From positions 62,001-126,000 of the forward strand of contig JAWQEG010002492.1 of the NCBI GenBank assembly GCA_033782935.1: 64,000 nt of DNA. The letters run 5' to 3'. Both the position numbers and the translations under genes were made by a program. Shown one piece after another: positions 52,556-63,544 of this stretch. Position 1 is the first letter of the stretch. Every line of letters starts with the position of its first letter. Source of the DNA: Petrolisthes cinctipes (lineage: Eukaryota; Arthropoda; Malacostraca; Decapoda; Porcellanidae). Under the pieces are notes generated by a model. The model saw nothing but the letters and a program-made list of their open reading frames with translations. It did no database searches and was not told where the DNA came from.

Positions 52556-52787
52556 ACTGTTTGGCTGCATGATAGTGTACTTTACTCCTTGGTGGAGGTT
52601 TAACGAAATGAAAGAAAAAAAATCGAGAATCGCTGACCTTCTTAAATTTCCCACTGACAATGAGGGCAGACGTGGGAAGGGAACAGTAGTAGAGGAGTAC
52701 CAGGATCAGTAAGACTCTTGTTGATTCCCCCGTGACCCTCAACATCTGTCCTTGTCTCCTCATGTTGTCTCTGTTCCGCCCTGCCAT
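48919..52787 (-). CDS. Gene X: secreted PAN + discoidin/F-lectin-like protein
   Basis: Six minus-strand exons: 52638-52787, 52246-52390, 50738-50916, 50370-50540, 49780-49867, 48919-49007; about 273 codons with matching phases. Exon 1: ATG 52787 (in-frame Mets follow) and a signal peptide core RVLLILVLLYYCSLPTSA. Exon 2 and the start of exon 3: PAN/Apple-like module (CPPAKVP, HCVSSCLRYPPC, GEC). Exons 3-6: discoidin/F-type-lectin-like domain with LWC-x6-CPC and QRVQVNLGAPFTIKTILLYR in exon 4, AQYIT and CSCKLVIYG in exon 6; stop TAA at 48919-48921. An alternative donor for exon 3 (50810) would drop 24 residues; 50738 is preferred because gene Y splits at the same place. Likely secreted and sugar-binding; function is inference. 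A 5' non-coding exon may lie upstream. Confidence 0.82.
49923..50330. mobile_element. TTAA hairpin MITE, G-rich family, long
   Basis: 408 bp of inverted GGGGACAGGCTT modules with TTAA both ends, in intron 4 of gene X, 40 bp from the exon 4 donor. Confidence 0.8.
50895..51333. repeat. Triplicated splice-site unit with retroelement tails
   Basis: Three tandem units of about 130-150 bp, each with ATTCTGCACT[C]..CCATCTGACCA (first bases of gene X exon 3 and its acceptor, read on minus) followed by an AGGCGACATA..GCGGCGCCAAATATCAATC tail. Only the left unit continues into coding exon 3. Confidence 0.85.
51460..51620. mobile_element. TTAA hairpin MITE, GGTACATTGG family, reverse
   Basis: 161 bp with TTAA at both ends, in intron 2 of gene X. 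Confidence 0.85.
51720..52217. mobile_element. Cluster of degraded hairpin MITEs
   Basis: Three successive copies (about 51745-51890, 51893-52035 and 52060-52217) with the core CTTTGGAGGAATCA / TGTTTCCTGGCATA arms; terminal TTAA partly lost. In intron 2 of gene X, ending about 30 bp from the exon 2 donor. Confidence 0.7.
52511..52551. repeat. (CA)n microsatellite
   Basis: About 41 bp of CA repeats in intron 1 of gene X. Confidence 0.95.
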
Positions 52788-52834
52788 ACCAAGTGATGCT
52801 GTAGAAGAGACAACACTCGTCTTCTGTAAGGAAA

Positions 52835-53030
52835 TGATTTAACTTTGATTAATTTGTATATATATTGAATTGATGACCATTAGGAAAACTTATTATTTTA
52901 TTATTTAACTTTGATTATTTTTTATATACATTGAATTGACGACCATTATGAAAACTTAATATTTTACTATTTAACTTTGATTAATTTTTATATACATAGA
53001 ATTGACGACCATTATGAAAACTTTAAAGGC
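52835..53030. repeat. ~75-bp AT-rich tandem repeat
   Basis: Three units containing TTTAACTTTGATTA and ATTGA[T/C]GACCATTA.GAAAACTT. Confidence 0.85.
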
Positions 53031-53241
53031 CTAATTAGGGTGGAAGAAATACTTAATCTGATGGACTTATACTGAGAGACTTGTAATGGAAGGCTACTGA
53101 TTCCTCTCATTCGTATACTGAGACACTAATCTGTTGTCCAGCTTTGTTTGAAGGAAAAGCCTATTTACTACATTGGACATTCAGGCATTCACCATCTAAA
53201 CCTCTGTCGCCTTATCTGCCAAGTCATAACCACATAAGGTA

Positions 53242-53370
53242 CACTCGCAATCCAAAATTTGTAACCAGATCTTGGTCAGATTTCGAATCATTTGACATAC
53301 TAGTGAACCAACTACATACTCGATCAGGCTATTCGATCCAAGCCTGGATACATATTTTGGATTGCGAGTG
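53242..53370. mobile_element. TA-flanked MITE, CACTCGCAATCC ends
   Basis: Inverted repeats CACTCGCAATCCAAAAT / complement with TA at 53240-53241 and 53371-53372. The first seven bases (CACTCGC) equal the ends of the Tc1-like element at 6273. Confidence 0.85.
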
Positions 53371-53399
53371 TACCATCAGCTTCACAGGCTACTGAACTG

Positions 53400-54446
53400 A
53401 AGCACTAGCTAGATAAGTATATTATTTTTTTCCAGAGGATATTGTATTGCTGTTGGGTGAATGTGTTTGTTCGATAATTATCTTTTACATTTTCCTTAAA
53501 CGCTCGATGAGGCGACAGACAGTTTTTACGTGAGTGGCAGAGAAAACACGGAGATACAACCTTCACCTCTCTCTCTGTGTCTCCAACTGTTTGACGCGAT
53601 TCAATTATATTCTTTTAATACCGAAATATGACAACCAATCAATAGGTGTGGCGTGTTAAAGAAGTATATAGCCTTTATTGAACAGGAGGAGTATGGCTAC
53701 AGTGATATATTTATGTATATATCACTCTAGATGATCTCTCTTATCTCTAATGAAAAGATGTATAGATTGGGAATTGGCCGCTCAACTTATATACGGTATA
53801 GTCACGATCTAAGGTTCCTCCATCTATTTGGTATGATGGTAAACTTTGAAAATATTGTTGTCTAGAATGAGAAACTATAAATTGATGGTTGGTTTACAGT
53901 CAGGCAGATGAAACAAACACGTCTCATTCACCACCACTTTATCCTCAATGTTCACCTTCATACCAGAGAGGCGACAGAATTTTTTTGTTTTTTTCGACCA
54001 CGAATGTGTGTGTTTGAGTTTTTTTTTTTCTGGATAACTGACAGTTTGGAAGCCCAGAGTGACAGACGTATAAACAGACAGAAGATTGGAGACTTGTTGA
54101 ACCTGACTGTACTTCATGTTCAGTGAATTGTCTCGTAGGTTATTAATGGATGGTTGAATCTCGTATTTATCAGCATCAAGTAAAAGACTCCATGGCCTGT
54201 AGGAATATGCTTTGTATTAAGTTCTATAAAAAATTCTGTCCAACTCCCTAATGCAAGAGTTAAGCGATTTTCTCAGTCTCTCATATATGCTGCTGCTCAT
54301 TTATGGAGTATTCTATCTATCGTCATCTATCTTCCTTCCTGACTATATATTATGATCCTTCAAACATAATGTGTCTAAGTAATCCATACGAAAATGAACA
54401 TGGTTTTGGACCTCTGACGCTCTTTTTGTTTCACAGGTAAAGACAT
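53400..54446. other. Non-coding, nothing recognised
   Basis: AT-rich sequence without a supported gene; ORFs here are short and lack homology I can recognise. Confidence 0.5.
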
Positions 54447-54603
54447 TAAGGACCCCCATGATGTCGTCAGAAAATTGGAGGCTATAGAGTCCTTCAAACA
54501 TTGCCACCACGAAACACCACCTACATTAAAGGAGCTTGTTTCGTGGCAGAGTCAGGAGGATTTAGAAGTCACCAAGTCTCATACACGATCACAGGGTCCC
54601 ATA
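54447..54603. mobile_element. TTAA hairpin MITE, GGACCCTGTG family
   Basis: Starts TTAAGGACCCCCATGATGTC, ends CACAGGGTCCCATAA (right TTAA mutated). Confidence 0.8.
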
Positions 54604-54766
54604 AGCGAACTTTTTGCCTTCAGCCTTGACCTTCCTCAGTATACAATAGAAAATTTATATACTTTATAAGCCGCATTTATCCCTTCTCCGACACAAGAAA
54701 ATTATTAGATCTCATTTTGTGTTCTGTCTATGAAATGAATAAATGCCTTGATATTCCACTCTATGC

Positions 54767-54922
54767 TTAAGGGACCCTGTAATGTAGTCAGAAAATTGGA
54801 GGTAAACGAGTCCTTGAAATATTGCCACGAAACATCGCCTATATGGAAGAAGCGTGTTTCATGGCATGGTTTAGGAGGAATCAGAAGCCTCCAATTTTCA
54901 TACACGATCACAGGGACCTTAA
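54767..54922. mobile_element. TTAA hairpin MITE, GGACCCTGTG family
   Basis: 156 bp, TTAAGGGACCCTGTAATG ... CACAGGGACCTTAA; shares its right TTAA with the next MITE. Confidence 0.85.
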
Positions 54923-55049
54923 GGGTTACTGAATCCTCCACGCTAGATCATGAAACAGATTCCCTAACAGTATACCAATGAGGTAATGTGTTTCCTGGGA
55001 TAGTTTGGAGGAATCAGCATTTACCAAAAAGGATGTTTTCCCCTTAATA
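54919..55049. mobile_element. TTAA hairpin MITE, variant family
   Basis: 131 bp: TTAAGGGTTACTGAATCCTC ... GTTTGGAGGAATCAGCATTT ... TTCCCCTTAA. Confidence 0.8.
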
Positions 55050-55269
55050 TGATTTACATATCCTGGTTGTCAAAGTCATGAGGCACTAGTGCTATCTGCT
55101 CTACAAATGGCTACTATGGTATTCATGAAGCCCTGCACGATTTACTTTGGTCACGTCAGCCTGATGCATCGTCCACTCTCACGAACAAGAACCGGTGCCA
55201 GCGATTTCCGATACTTGATAATGGTATAAATTATTGTTTTTAGGTGTTTTGTAAAGGTGTTATAATTTA

Positions 55270-55400
55270 AGGCGGTCGTCTTCTGTCCACGAATTGGAAT
55301 GCTACTGATTCCTCCAAACCAGTTCACGAAACAAATTTCTGATTAGTAAAGTAAAATAATGGTCGTCAGTTTCCGGGCATAGTTTAGACTTTAAAGGATA
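55270..55400. mobile_element. Degraded hairpin MITE, variant family
   Basis: TTAAGGCGGTCGTC, then CTGATTCCTCCAAACCAGTT and CCGGGCATAGTTTAGA in the other arm; right end lost. Confidence 0.55.
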
Positions 55401-55924
55401 AAAGGATAAATAATCCACCAATACAAAGGAATATAAAGGAATAAAAAGGAAGTACAGGCAACAGGAGGCCCATAGTGGCCTTTTACGAAGTTACTTGTTC
55501 AACTAGACTAATCTAGACTACGTGTTGAAGGAAAGGATAGATAAAGGACAAGGCTCCTCCCAACCCACCACCCCCACCCCAGGGTATCCCGGTTGGAAAA
55601 ACAGATGGAAAATAACACCTTGTTCGTTATAAGGAACGCACTTGGAAATTTTATAGGAAAGTAAGAAAAGTAGTTGAAGCCTAATTCTAGCATCTACTTA
55701 CTAATATATATATATATATATAAAGAACATACTAAAAACTTTTTTCTTGAAAATATTTGTCGAGACGACAAATTGCAAACATATTACAGATGCCGCGCGT
55801 TTATTCCGATAGTTTACGACTCGGATATTGAAAAGTTCTTTCGCAGTTCAGTGTTAAAACGTCGTCCTTTTATGGTATAACAGTTATTTTTCATTCCAGA
55901 CTGGAGATAGAGCTAGAAATAATT

Positions 55925-56100
55925 TTCATAATTTATTTTATGAAAGTTTCGATGAGGTCGCCACGTGTTCTACGATTTTCAAGAGAAAACATGTTGAACA
56001 TATTTAATCTTTCCTCACATGTTAAATTACGAATGCCAGGGATCATTTTGGTTGCTCTTCTTTGTACGTTTTCCAACCTTTTAACATTATATATGATAAT
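55925..56100 (-). pseudogene. Non-LTR retrotransposon RT C-terminal fragment
   Basis: On the minus strand from about 56098: RLENVQRRATKMIPGIRNLT...RRTRGDLIETFIK then stop. This is the conserved C-terminal block of several non-LTR RT proteins. The rest of the element is missing. Sequence at 55440-55500 (CAGGAGGCCCATAGTGGCC) may be part of its 3' UTR. Confidence 0.7.
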
Positions 56101-56409
56101 GGAAGTTATCCTTAGGTAATTGTAACTTGTTAAACTTTAAGAACATTTTACCTAAATTTCATATATTTATTTATTAATTTTTATTATTGTTTTTTTTTAT
56201 TCACTACACCCTTTTCAAAATCCCGAAATACACGCACGCGACTTCTCTTCCATCAGCCAATTCAGTCTTACACATTTTATCTTTTTATTATTTGATAAGG
56301 AAAGGGAAAGAAAGAAAACAACATGATAATAATCAATAACAAATTTCGCGTATATTACTAGTGTGACTACAGTATTCCTTGTATGTGAAAATATTATTGG
56401 TCATTCTAT

Positions 56410-56576
56410 TTAATGAGATAGTACACCTTTGGTACATTGGAGTGCCTTTATTCCTCCAAAGTATGCCAGAAAACAGGACCATATGAACAAAAATAATGGT
56501 GCCCTGTTGCTTGGACTTGTTTGGAGGAATCATTTGCTCCACAGATTCATCAAGAGTGTCCTACCTACCTCCTTAA
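56410..56576. mobile_element. TTAA hairpin MITE, GGTACATTGG family
   Basis: 167 bp between TTAA sites with both core arms. Confidence 0.85.
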
Positions 56577-56847
56577 GGACTATCTCTCAAGCTATGCTCA
56601 TCATATTATTTTATTTCACTGTGTCATCAATCATAATTATCACATGTCACCATGGTACAGTAACGAGCACTAATAAGTATACAGTTTTTCTTGAAGTTTT
56701 GGTCAGTCCAATTCACCAACGAAGTAAATCCAATGGAGATCTTATTATGCATTTATTTACTGTCTCTAGATATTCGAAGCACACCTGGATACTTATTAGT
56801 ACTCGTGAATGTACAGTAGGCTGGTAGTGTGATGGTTGGTGTTGGAT

Positions 56848-57045
56848 CTGGGCCAGTATTCACAAAAGCAAAGTTCACTCTTGACTAAAAGTTTTGTTGG
56901 TAAGCATTAGTTCATGGCGAGGACTATAGGACCCGGCACTGCTTCGAAATCATAATAACAGCTCATACATACAAATAGAATAACAAAACCATTCACTGCT
57001 TCGAAATGAGTCTGAAACACAATGGTGAGGTCAGGATTGCAAACA

Positions 57046-57077
<32 letters not shown>

Positions 57078-57176
57078 AAGGCGACCAGCTGAAAAGGTTA
57101 AGATTTGAGTCCAACCTAAGAACAAAAATCAAGATCAAACACTACTATAAGATGCTTTGTGAATACCAGCCCAGAA
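56848..57176. mobile_element. Inverted-repeat element, GGCCAGTATTCAC ends
   Basis: Ends GGGCCAGTATTCACAAAAGC and GCTTTGTGAATACCAGCCC. A related copy in reverse orientation lies at 58660-58945 (shared ATGGCGAGGACTA, CACTGCTTCGAAATCATAA). No ORF. Confidence 0.75.
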
Positions 57177-57369
57177 CAAGCAGCAAGTGTCGACATCCAT
57201 GGTGGTGTCGGCTGGGGCTGGGTGGTGTTTGTAAGAGCCAGGCCAGTCTCATATCATCCTCGACATCCAAGCTGTTTTCTGATCTCCGTATTGATTTGGA
57301 CGAGGGCTGAAAATCCGGCCTGCCAGTGGGGTGGTAGGTAGGTGGGTGGAGGCTTGGGAACACACACAC

Positions 57370-57990
57370 ACCCTACCTCCTCCCCTTTTTAGCCGCCCTA
57401 CCCACTGTGTGTTCCCTCCCTGACCCCCATCCTGACCCCCTCCCTTACCCTCCTCCCTTTTCTCCTCCCTTACCCTCCGCCCTTTCCTTCTCCCCCCTTT
57501 CCTTCCCCCCCTTTCCTTCCCCCCCCTTTCCTTCCCCCTTTCCTTCTCCCCCCTTTCCTTCTCCCCCCTTTCCTTCTCCCCCCCTTCTCCTCCTTTACCC
57601 CCTCCCTTACCCTCCTCCCTTTCCTTCTCCCCCCTTTCCTTCTCCCCCCCTTCCCCTCCTCCCTTACCCTCCTCCCTTTCCTTCTCCCCCCTTTCCCCTC
57701 CTCCCTTACCCTCCTCCCCCTTCCCTCTTCGAACCACTCTTTACTCCTACACGACCCCTCCCTTACCCCCCCACACACGCTCCTTCCCCCTCCACGAACA
57801 CCTCCCTACACCTACGTGACCCCTCCTTTACACCCATCGTGATCCCCTCCCTTCCCCTCCTAAAACGCCTCTTTACTCCTAAGCGACCCCTTCTCACCCT
57901 TACCCCCCAGTGAATGCCCCCCACCCCTCCCCTCCCCATACGCCTCTCTACCTCCACGCGATCCCCCCTCTAACCCCCACCCTTCCATAA
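57370..57990. repeat. Pyrimidine-rich low-complexity tract
   Basis: CCCTTTCCTTCTCCCCC-type repeats; the Gly/Arg/Glu and Pro/Ser ORFs on both strands are artefacts. Confidence 0.9.
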
Positions 57991-58235
57991 CCCCCAGCGA
58001 CTGATCCCCACCCCTCCCTAACCCCCAGCGACTGATCCCCACCCCTCCCTAACCCCCAGCGACCGACACCCACCCCTCCCTAACCCCCAGCGACTGATCC
58101 CCACCCCTCCCTAACCCCCAGCGACAGACAACCACCCCTCCCTAACCCCCAGCGACCGACCCCCATCCCTCCCTAACCCCCAGCGACCGTTCCCACCCCT
58201 CCCTAACCCCCAGCGACCGTTCCCACCCCTCCCTA
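57990..58235. repeat. 31-bp minisatellite
   Basis: About eight units like CCCAGCGACTGATCCCCACC plus CCTCCCTAACC, period about 31. Confidence 0.9.
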
Positions 58236-58399
58236 ACCTTCCTCGACTCCCTCCCCACCCTTCCTCGACCCCAGTGCCAGAGGTTGGGAAACTCGTGATG
58301 TAGTACCATGTCAAAGAGTCACTAGTTTCAGAAGTGTGTTATATCATCATACATTACAGGACATGTTACTGAAGCCACTACAGACGACGCCAACGGTGA

Positions 58400-58640
58400 A
58401 GAGATGAATGTTATGATGGTGTGAGAATGTGGGACAGAGATGAATGTTATGATGTAGTGGGAATGTGGGACAGAGGGAAGGGGAGAGTGGATGGGATGGG
58501 TAGAGATGGGGAAGGGAAGGGAAGGGAGGGGGAAGAGGGTGGGATGGGTAGGTGAAGAAAAGGGGAAGGGGAGAGGGTGGATGGGACGGGTAGGAATGGG
58601 GAAGGGAAGGGGGGAAGAGGAGGGAAGAGGGGGATTGAAA
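58400..58640. repeat. Purine-rich tandem repeats
   Basis: GAGATGAATGTTATGATG repeat (2 copies) followed by GGGAAGGGAAGAGGGTGGATGG-type repeats. Confidence 0.85.
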
Positions 58641-58659
58641 CATTTATAATTGAGATTTT

Positions 58660-58945
58660 TGGTCGGTATTCACAAGACATCTTAGAATTTGCACTTGTTT
58701 GTATGTTTGCAATACTGTTTTAGGTTCATTTCGAAGCAGTGAATGATTTTGATATTCTATGAGTGTGAACTGTTGTTATAATTTCGAAGCAATGAATGAT
58801 TTTGATATTCTATGAGTGTGAACTGTTGTTATGATTTCGAAGCAGTGTTGGGTACTAGTCCTCGCCATGAATAAACGCTTACGAATAAAAAATTTAAGTC
58901 GAGTGAACATTGCTTTTGTGAATACAGGCCTTGCTTGGTACTCAC
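58660..58945. mobile_element. Inverted-repeat element, GGCCTGTATTCAC ends, reverse
   Basis: Reverse copy of the family at 56848-57176, with an internal 56-bp tandem duplication (AATGATTTTGATATTCTATG at 58741 and 58796). Confidence 0.7.
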
Positions 58946-58978
58946 TCGATCTGGTTGTCAAGGTCAGATACTCATGGC

Positions 58979-59133
58979 TTAAGGACCCTGTTATCGTGTA
59001 TGAGAATTGGAGGTTTCTGATTCCTCCTGACTGTGCCACGAAACAAGCTCCTTCCATATAGGTGATATTTCGTGGCAATATTTGATGGACTCGCTTACCT
59101 CCAATTTTCTGACTACATCACAGGGTTCCTTAA
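58979..59133. mobile_element. TTAA hairpin MITE, GGACCCTGTG family
   Basis: 155 bp with TTAA at both ends. Confidence 0.85.
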
Positions 59134-59248
59134 ATAGTGTTAAATTACGGCTTGAGGGTCCTGTTTACCAGTTTGCTAAAAAAAAAATAACATAATCAAA
59201 ATACATCAAAATTTTTTAGATTATACTCTGGCATGATAAACACCTTAA

Positions 59249-59418
59249 TTAAGGGGATAATATACATTTGGTACATTGGAGTGCCTTGATTCCTCCAAAG
59301 TATGCCAGAAAACAGGACCAAACTAACAAAAAATAATGGTGTTCTGTCTGTTGCTTGGAATAGTCTGGAGGAATCAGTTGCTCCATATTTACCAACCAAA
59401 CTCTATACTACCACCTTA
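59249..59418. mobile_element. TTAA hairpin MITE, GGTACATTGG family
   Basis: 170 bp, TTAA both ends; right TTAA shared with the next MITE. Confidence 0.85.
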
Positions 59419-59576
59419 AGGGAGGAATCTGGTGTTGGTAATTCTGGAGCAACTGATTCCTCCATACAATGCCAAGCAACAAAACACCATTATTTTTGTT
59501 CATCTGGTCCTGTTTCCTGGCATACTTTAGAGGAATCAAGGCACTCCAATGTAACAAAAGTGAATTACCCCCTTAA
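59415..59576. mobile_element. TTAA hairpin MITE, GGTACATTGG family, reverse
   Basis: 162 bp in opposite orientation to its neighbour, so the pair forms a larger palindrome. Confidence 0.85.
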
Positions 59577-60074
<498 letters not shown>

Positions 60075-60419
60075 ATTTTAAAAAGCTATATCAATTGCAT
60101 ACATGATAATCCTCCCTGTATAATTACGATGTTTGTTTTCCTGATAGTACAGCACAGGAATTTTGACCTTTTTACTTTCCTCGTGATCAGGGTAATGACA
60201 GGTGGCGACCAATACTGTAATTTAAGGTTGTAATAATGTCGGGAGAGAATTGGAGAGCTACTGATTCTGTCACGATTAAGAGTCCTGCATCTTGTGTATG
60301 ACATTTGGGTAAATTTTATGAACCAATTTATTACAGAGACAAACAGTTTTAGTTCTGCATTATATTTCCAGGTCATTTGACTAGAAGGTGTAGTAGGATT
60401 ATTGGCCGTCACTGTACTT

Positions 60420-60590
60420 CTTCAGGGGGTAATTCACTTTTGTTACATTGGAGAGCCACGATTCCTCCAAAGTACAGTATGCCAGGAAACAGGACCAAAT
60501 GAACAAACAAAAATAATGGTTTTCAGTTGCTTGGAATAGTTTGGAAGAATCGGTTGCTACAGATTTACCAACACTGCACTTCCACCTTAT
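60420..60590. mobile_element. Hairpin MITE, GGTACATTGG family, degraded
   Basis: GGGGGTAATTCACTTTTGTTACATTGGAG ... core arms ... ACTTCCACCTTAT; TTAA lost at both ends. Confidence 0.7.
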
Positions 60591-60905
60591 ATATATGTAA
60601 ACTAGACAACTGCAGAATACGAGAAGAATGAGATCCAGTATATTGAGAATAGTTTGGAAGAATCAACAACAACCCTCATAATATTTGTTGACAATATAAT
60701 AATTTCCCAGTTAAAAATTTCCACTGGTAGAAAAATAATTCAGCCTATAATACAAAGGCATGGGGGAAGGTTAAGTTGATAAAGCAAACTTGCGTAGCCC
60801 AATCATGAACAGAGTCGCCCTTAATTAACTAACTAACGCTCTACTCGCCTCTCAATATTCATGGACTTGTTTCCGAGGGCCGCCTGACCTGCTAGCATAG
60901 TATAG

Positions 60906-61160
60906 GTGTATGTAAGTATGGTGGGGGTTTTTTTATGTGTGTCAATGGGTATGTATTTTTATGTGTGTCAGTGGGTATGTATTTATGTGTGTCAGTGGGT
61001 ATGTATTTTTATGTGTGTCAGTGGGTATGTATTTTTATGTGTGTCAGTGGGTGTGTATTTTTATGTGTGTCAGTGGGTATGTATTTTTATGTGTGTCAGT
61101 GGGTATGTATTTTTATGTGTGTCAGTGGGTATGTTTTTATGTGTGTCAGTGGGTATATAT
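60906..61160. repeat. 26-bp minisatellite
   Basis: About nine units of GGGTATGTATTTTTATGTGT plus GTCAGT. Confidence 0.95.
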
Positions 61161-61299
61161 TTACTGCAACACCTACTGTATGTATGCTGTCAATGAATCT
61201 ACCAGTGAATGTATAAATGAGAGAGAGAGAGGTCCAAAATCATGTCCAATTTTTGAAGGACCATAAAATATCCTAGTTAATGGGAAAGATGGTTAAGTA

Positions 61300-61800
61300 G
61301 AGTAAGTGTTCAGGAATGTATATACACTTCATTTTATAACTGTAGCTGTATAGTTTGGAAAAGATGGTTAAGTAGAGTGTTCAGGAATGTATAGTTGTAT
61401 AGTTTTTCCTTCATCTCATAACTGTGCTGTATAGTTTGGAAAAGAGGGTAAGTAGAGTGTTCAGGAATGTATAGTTGTATAGTTTTTCCTTCATCTCATA
61501 ACTGTGCTGTATAGTTTGGAAAAGATGGTAAGTAGAGTGTTCAGGAATGTATAGTTGTATAGTTTTTCCTTCATCTCATAACTGTGCTGTATAGTTTGGA
61601 AAAGAGGGTAAGTAGAGTGTTCAGGAATGTATAGTTGTATAGTTTTTCCTTCATCTCATAATTGTGCTGTATAGTTTGGAAAAGATGGTTAAGTAGAGTG
61701 TTCAGGAATGTATAGTTGTATAGTTTTTCCTTCATCTCATAATTGTGCTGTATAGTTTGGAAAAGATGGTAAGTAGAGTGTTCAAGAATGTATATACGGT
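61300..61800. repeat. 80-bp tandem repeat
   Basis: About six units containing GTGTTCAGGAATGTATAGTT and CTGTATAGTTTGGAAAAGA, period about 80. Confidence 0.95.
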
Positions 61801-62004
61801 ACACTTCATCTAATAACTGTAGCTGTATATAATTTTTCCCCGACTGTAGCCAACACGTTCGAAGGTCTGTCTGTTTGTAGTACTGTGTAATAATATACCC
61901 AACATGTGAATAATGACATTAGTGTTATTTCAGCCCTTGTTAACAAAAGCAATCAATAATAGTGAGGCAAATTGTGTCAGTGTGCCTCCCTGCCTTGTAC
62001 TGGT

Positions 62005-62005
<1 letters not shown>

Positions 62006-62072
<67 letters not shown>

Positions 62073-62102
62073 ATGTATGTATGTATGTGTGTGTGTGTGT
62101 AT
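62006..62102. repeat. (GT)n/(ATGT)n microsatellite
   Basis: GT run followed by ATGT units. Confidence 0.97.
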
Positions 62103-62354
62103 ACGGTATCTTTAGGATCTGGTGGGACAGAGGTTCGGGAAATTTGCTCTTTCTCCCCTTCATAATACGACATAAAACTCGACATCTTCTTCAATACTGG
62201 GAGCGGCTAATTGAGTCTTTGCTGTCATTCTTCTCTTCTTAATCTCCTTATCACTAATTATCTCTTGGTTCTGCTCCCTCGTGTCCTCTCTATATATGTA
62301 CAGTCGTCACCAAAAGTCCTGCCTGCCTCTCACGTCTCTCTCTCTATAAGTTAA

Positions 62355-62523
62355 TAACGGGAGATTCTTTTGACGGTAAATTGATTGACTACTTATTGAC
62401 TCCTCCAAACGATGCCACGAAACAGATCCTTCATTAAACTAACATTATAGGGTCCTCTGTTTCCTGGCATAGTTTGGAGGAATCATAGACCTTTCAATTC
62501 ACCAACAAGGGCATTTCCCCTTA
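62355..62523. mobile_element. TTAA hairpin MITE, variant family
   Basis: Arms with CTCCTCCAAACGATGCCACG / CTGGCATAGTTTGGAGGAAT, right end TTCCCCTTAA. A mariner-like end TACAGTCGTCACCAAAAGTCC lies just upstream at 62301. Confidence 0.7.
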
Positions 62524-62604
62524 ATAAACTTCCGATCTTGAAACCTATAATGTCTTGAAAAAATGAGACATGCATACTGTACTTGCTTGACAATGATGTA
62601 GCTA

Positions 62605-62782
62605 CACTCGTGATACATAATTTCTGACCAGAATGTGAGGAGTAGAAAGCTTCGAATCGCCTGGTATTGCTCATTTTCCCACCCAGTACACTTATAGAGG
62701 CTGAGTTCGAATGCAGGGTATGTGTGTGTGTGTGTGTGTGGTGCCTGCCGTTCGTCTCTGGTCAGGGATTACGTATGACGAG
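62605..62782. mobile_element. TA-type MITE, CACTCGTGATAC ends
   Basis: Second copy of 26482-26664, enlarged by a GT run near 62720-62740. Confidence 0.8.
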
Positions 62783-62929
62783 TTTACCTATAAAGATTCT
62801 AACACTCTAGATGGGATTTTCACCTCTTCCCAACAGCATAACAATTAATTAACACTCGTCCAGATCCATAATTATAACGTCGAGATACACGTGTCTCTTA
62901 AATGAAGCTACGAAGGTGATACACTACGG

Positions 62930-63099
62930 TTAAGAGGATAATTAATTCACTTTTGTTACATTGGAGTGCCTTGATTCCTCCCAAGTATGCCAGGAAACGG
63001 GACCAGATGAACAAAAATAATGGTGTTTTGTTGCTTGGAATAGTTTGGAGGAATCATTTGCTAGCTCCAGATTTACCAACGCTGTACATACTACGTTAA
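62930..63099. mobile_element. TTAA hairpin MITE, GGTACATTGG family
   Basis: 170 bp with TTAA at both ends. Confidence 0.85.
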
Positions 63100-63167
63100 G
63101 GGAAATATAGAGTATGGTTAGGTAGGTCACTCCATAACTCAGCCATCTGTTGTAGTACATGCATGAG

Positions 63168-63178
63168 TAAGAGAGAGA

Positions 63179-63241
<63 letters not shown>

Positions 63242-63390
63242 TGTGTGTGTGAGTGAATGAGAGAGATATATATATAGAGAGAATGAGAGTGTATGTGTGT
63301 GTGTGTGAGATACAGAGAGAGAGAATGTATGCATGTGAGAGAAAAATAGAGAGATAGAATGAGTGTGTGTGAGTGAGAGAGAGAAGAGGG
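63168..63390. repeat. (GA)n and (GT)n microsatellites
   Basis: GA run at 63172-63238 with GT and GA runs after it; Ser/Leu and Thr/His ORFs here are artefacts. Confidence 0.95.
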
Positions 63391-63544
63391 TTAAAAAGTA
63401 TCATAGCAACGAGTACCTGAGGCCTCCTGAGTGCTGGCTGCGACTTGTATATTATGTCCCTTTTCGCGAAAATTTGCATGTTTTAGGAAAGTCTGCCAGT
63501 CACTCTATCCCAACTTGTGACATTAGGGGGAAAGTTGTTGGACA

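Noticed and set aside
57249..57778. Gly/Glu/Arg-rich ORFs
   Set aside because: Translations of pyrimidine/purine tracts; the same applies to 63483-64000.
60906..61266. Cys/Val/Tyr repeat ORFs
   Set aside because: Translations of the 26-bp minisatellite open in several frames.
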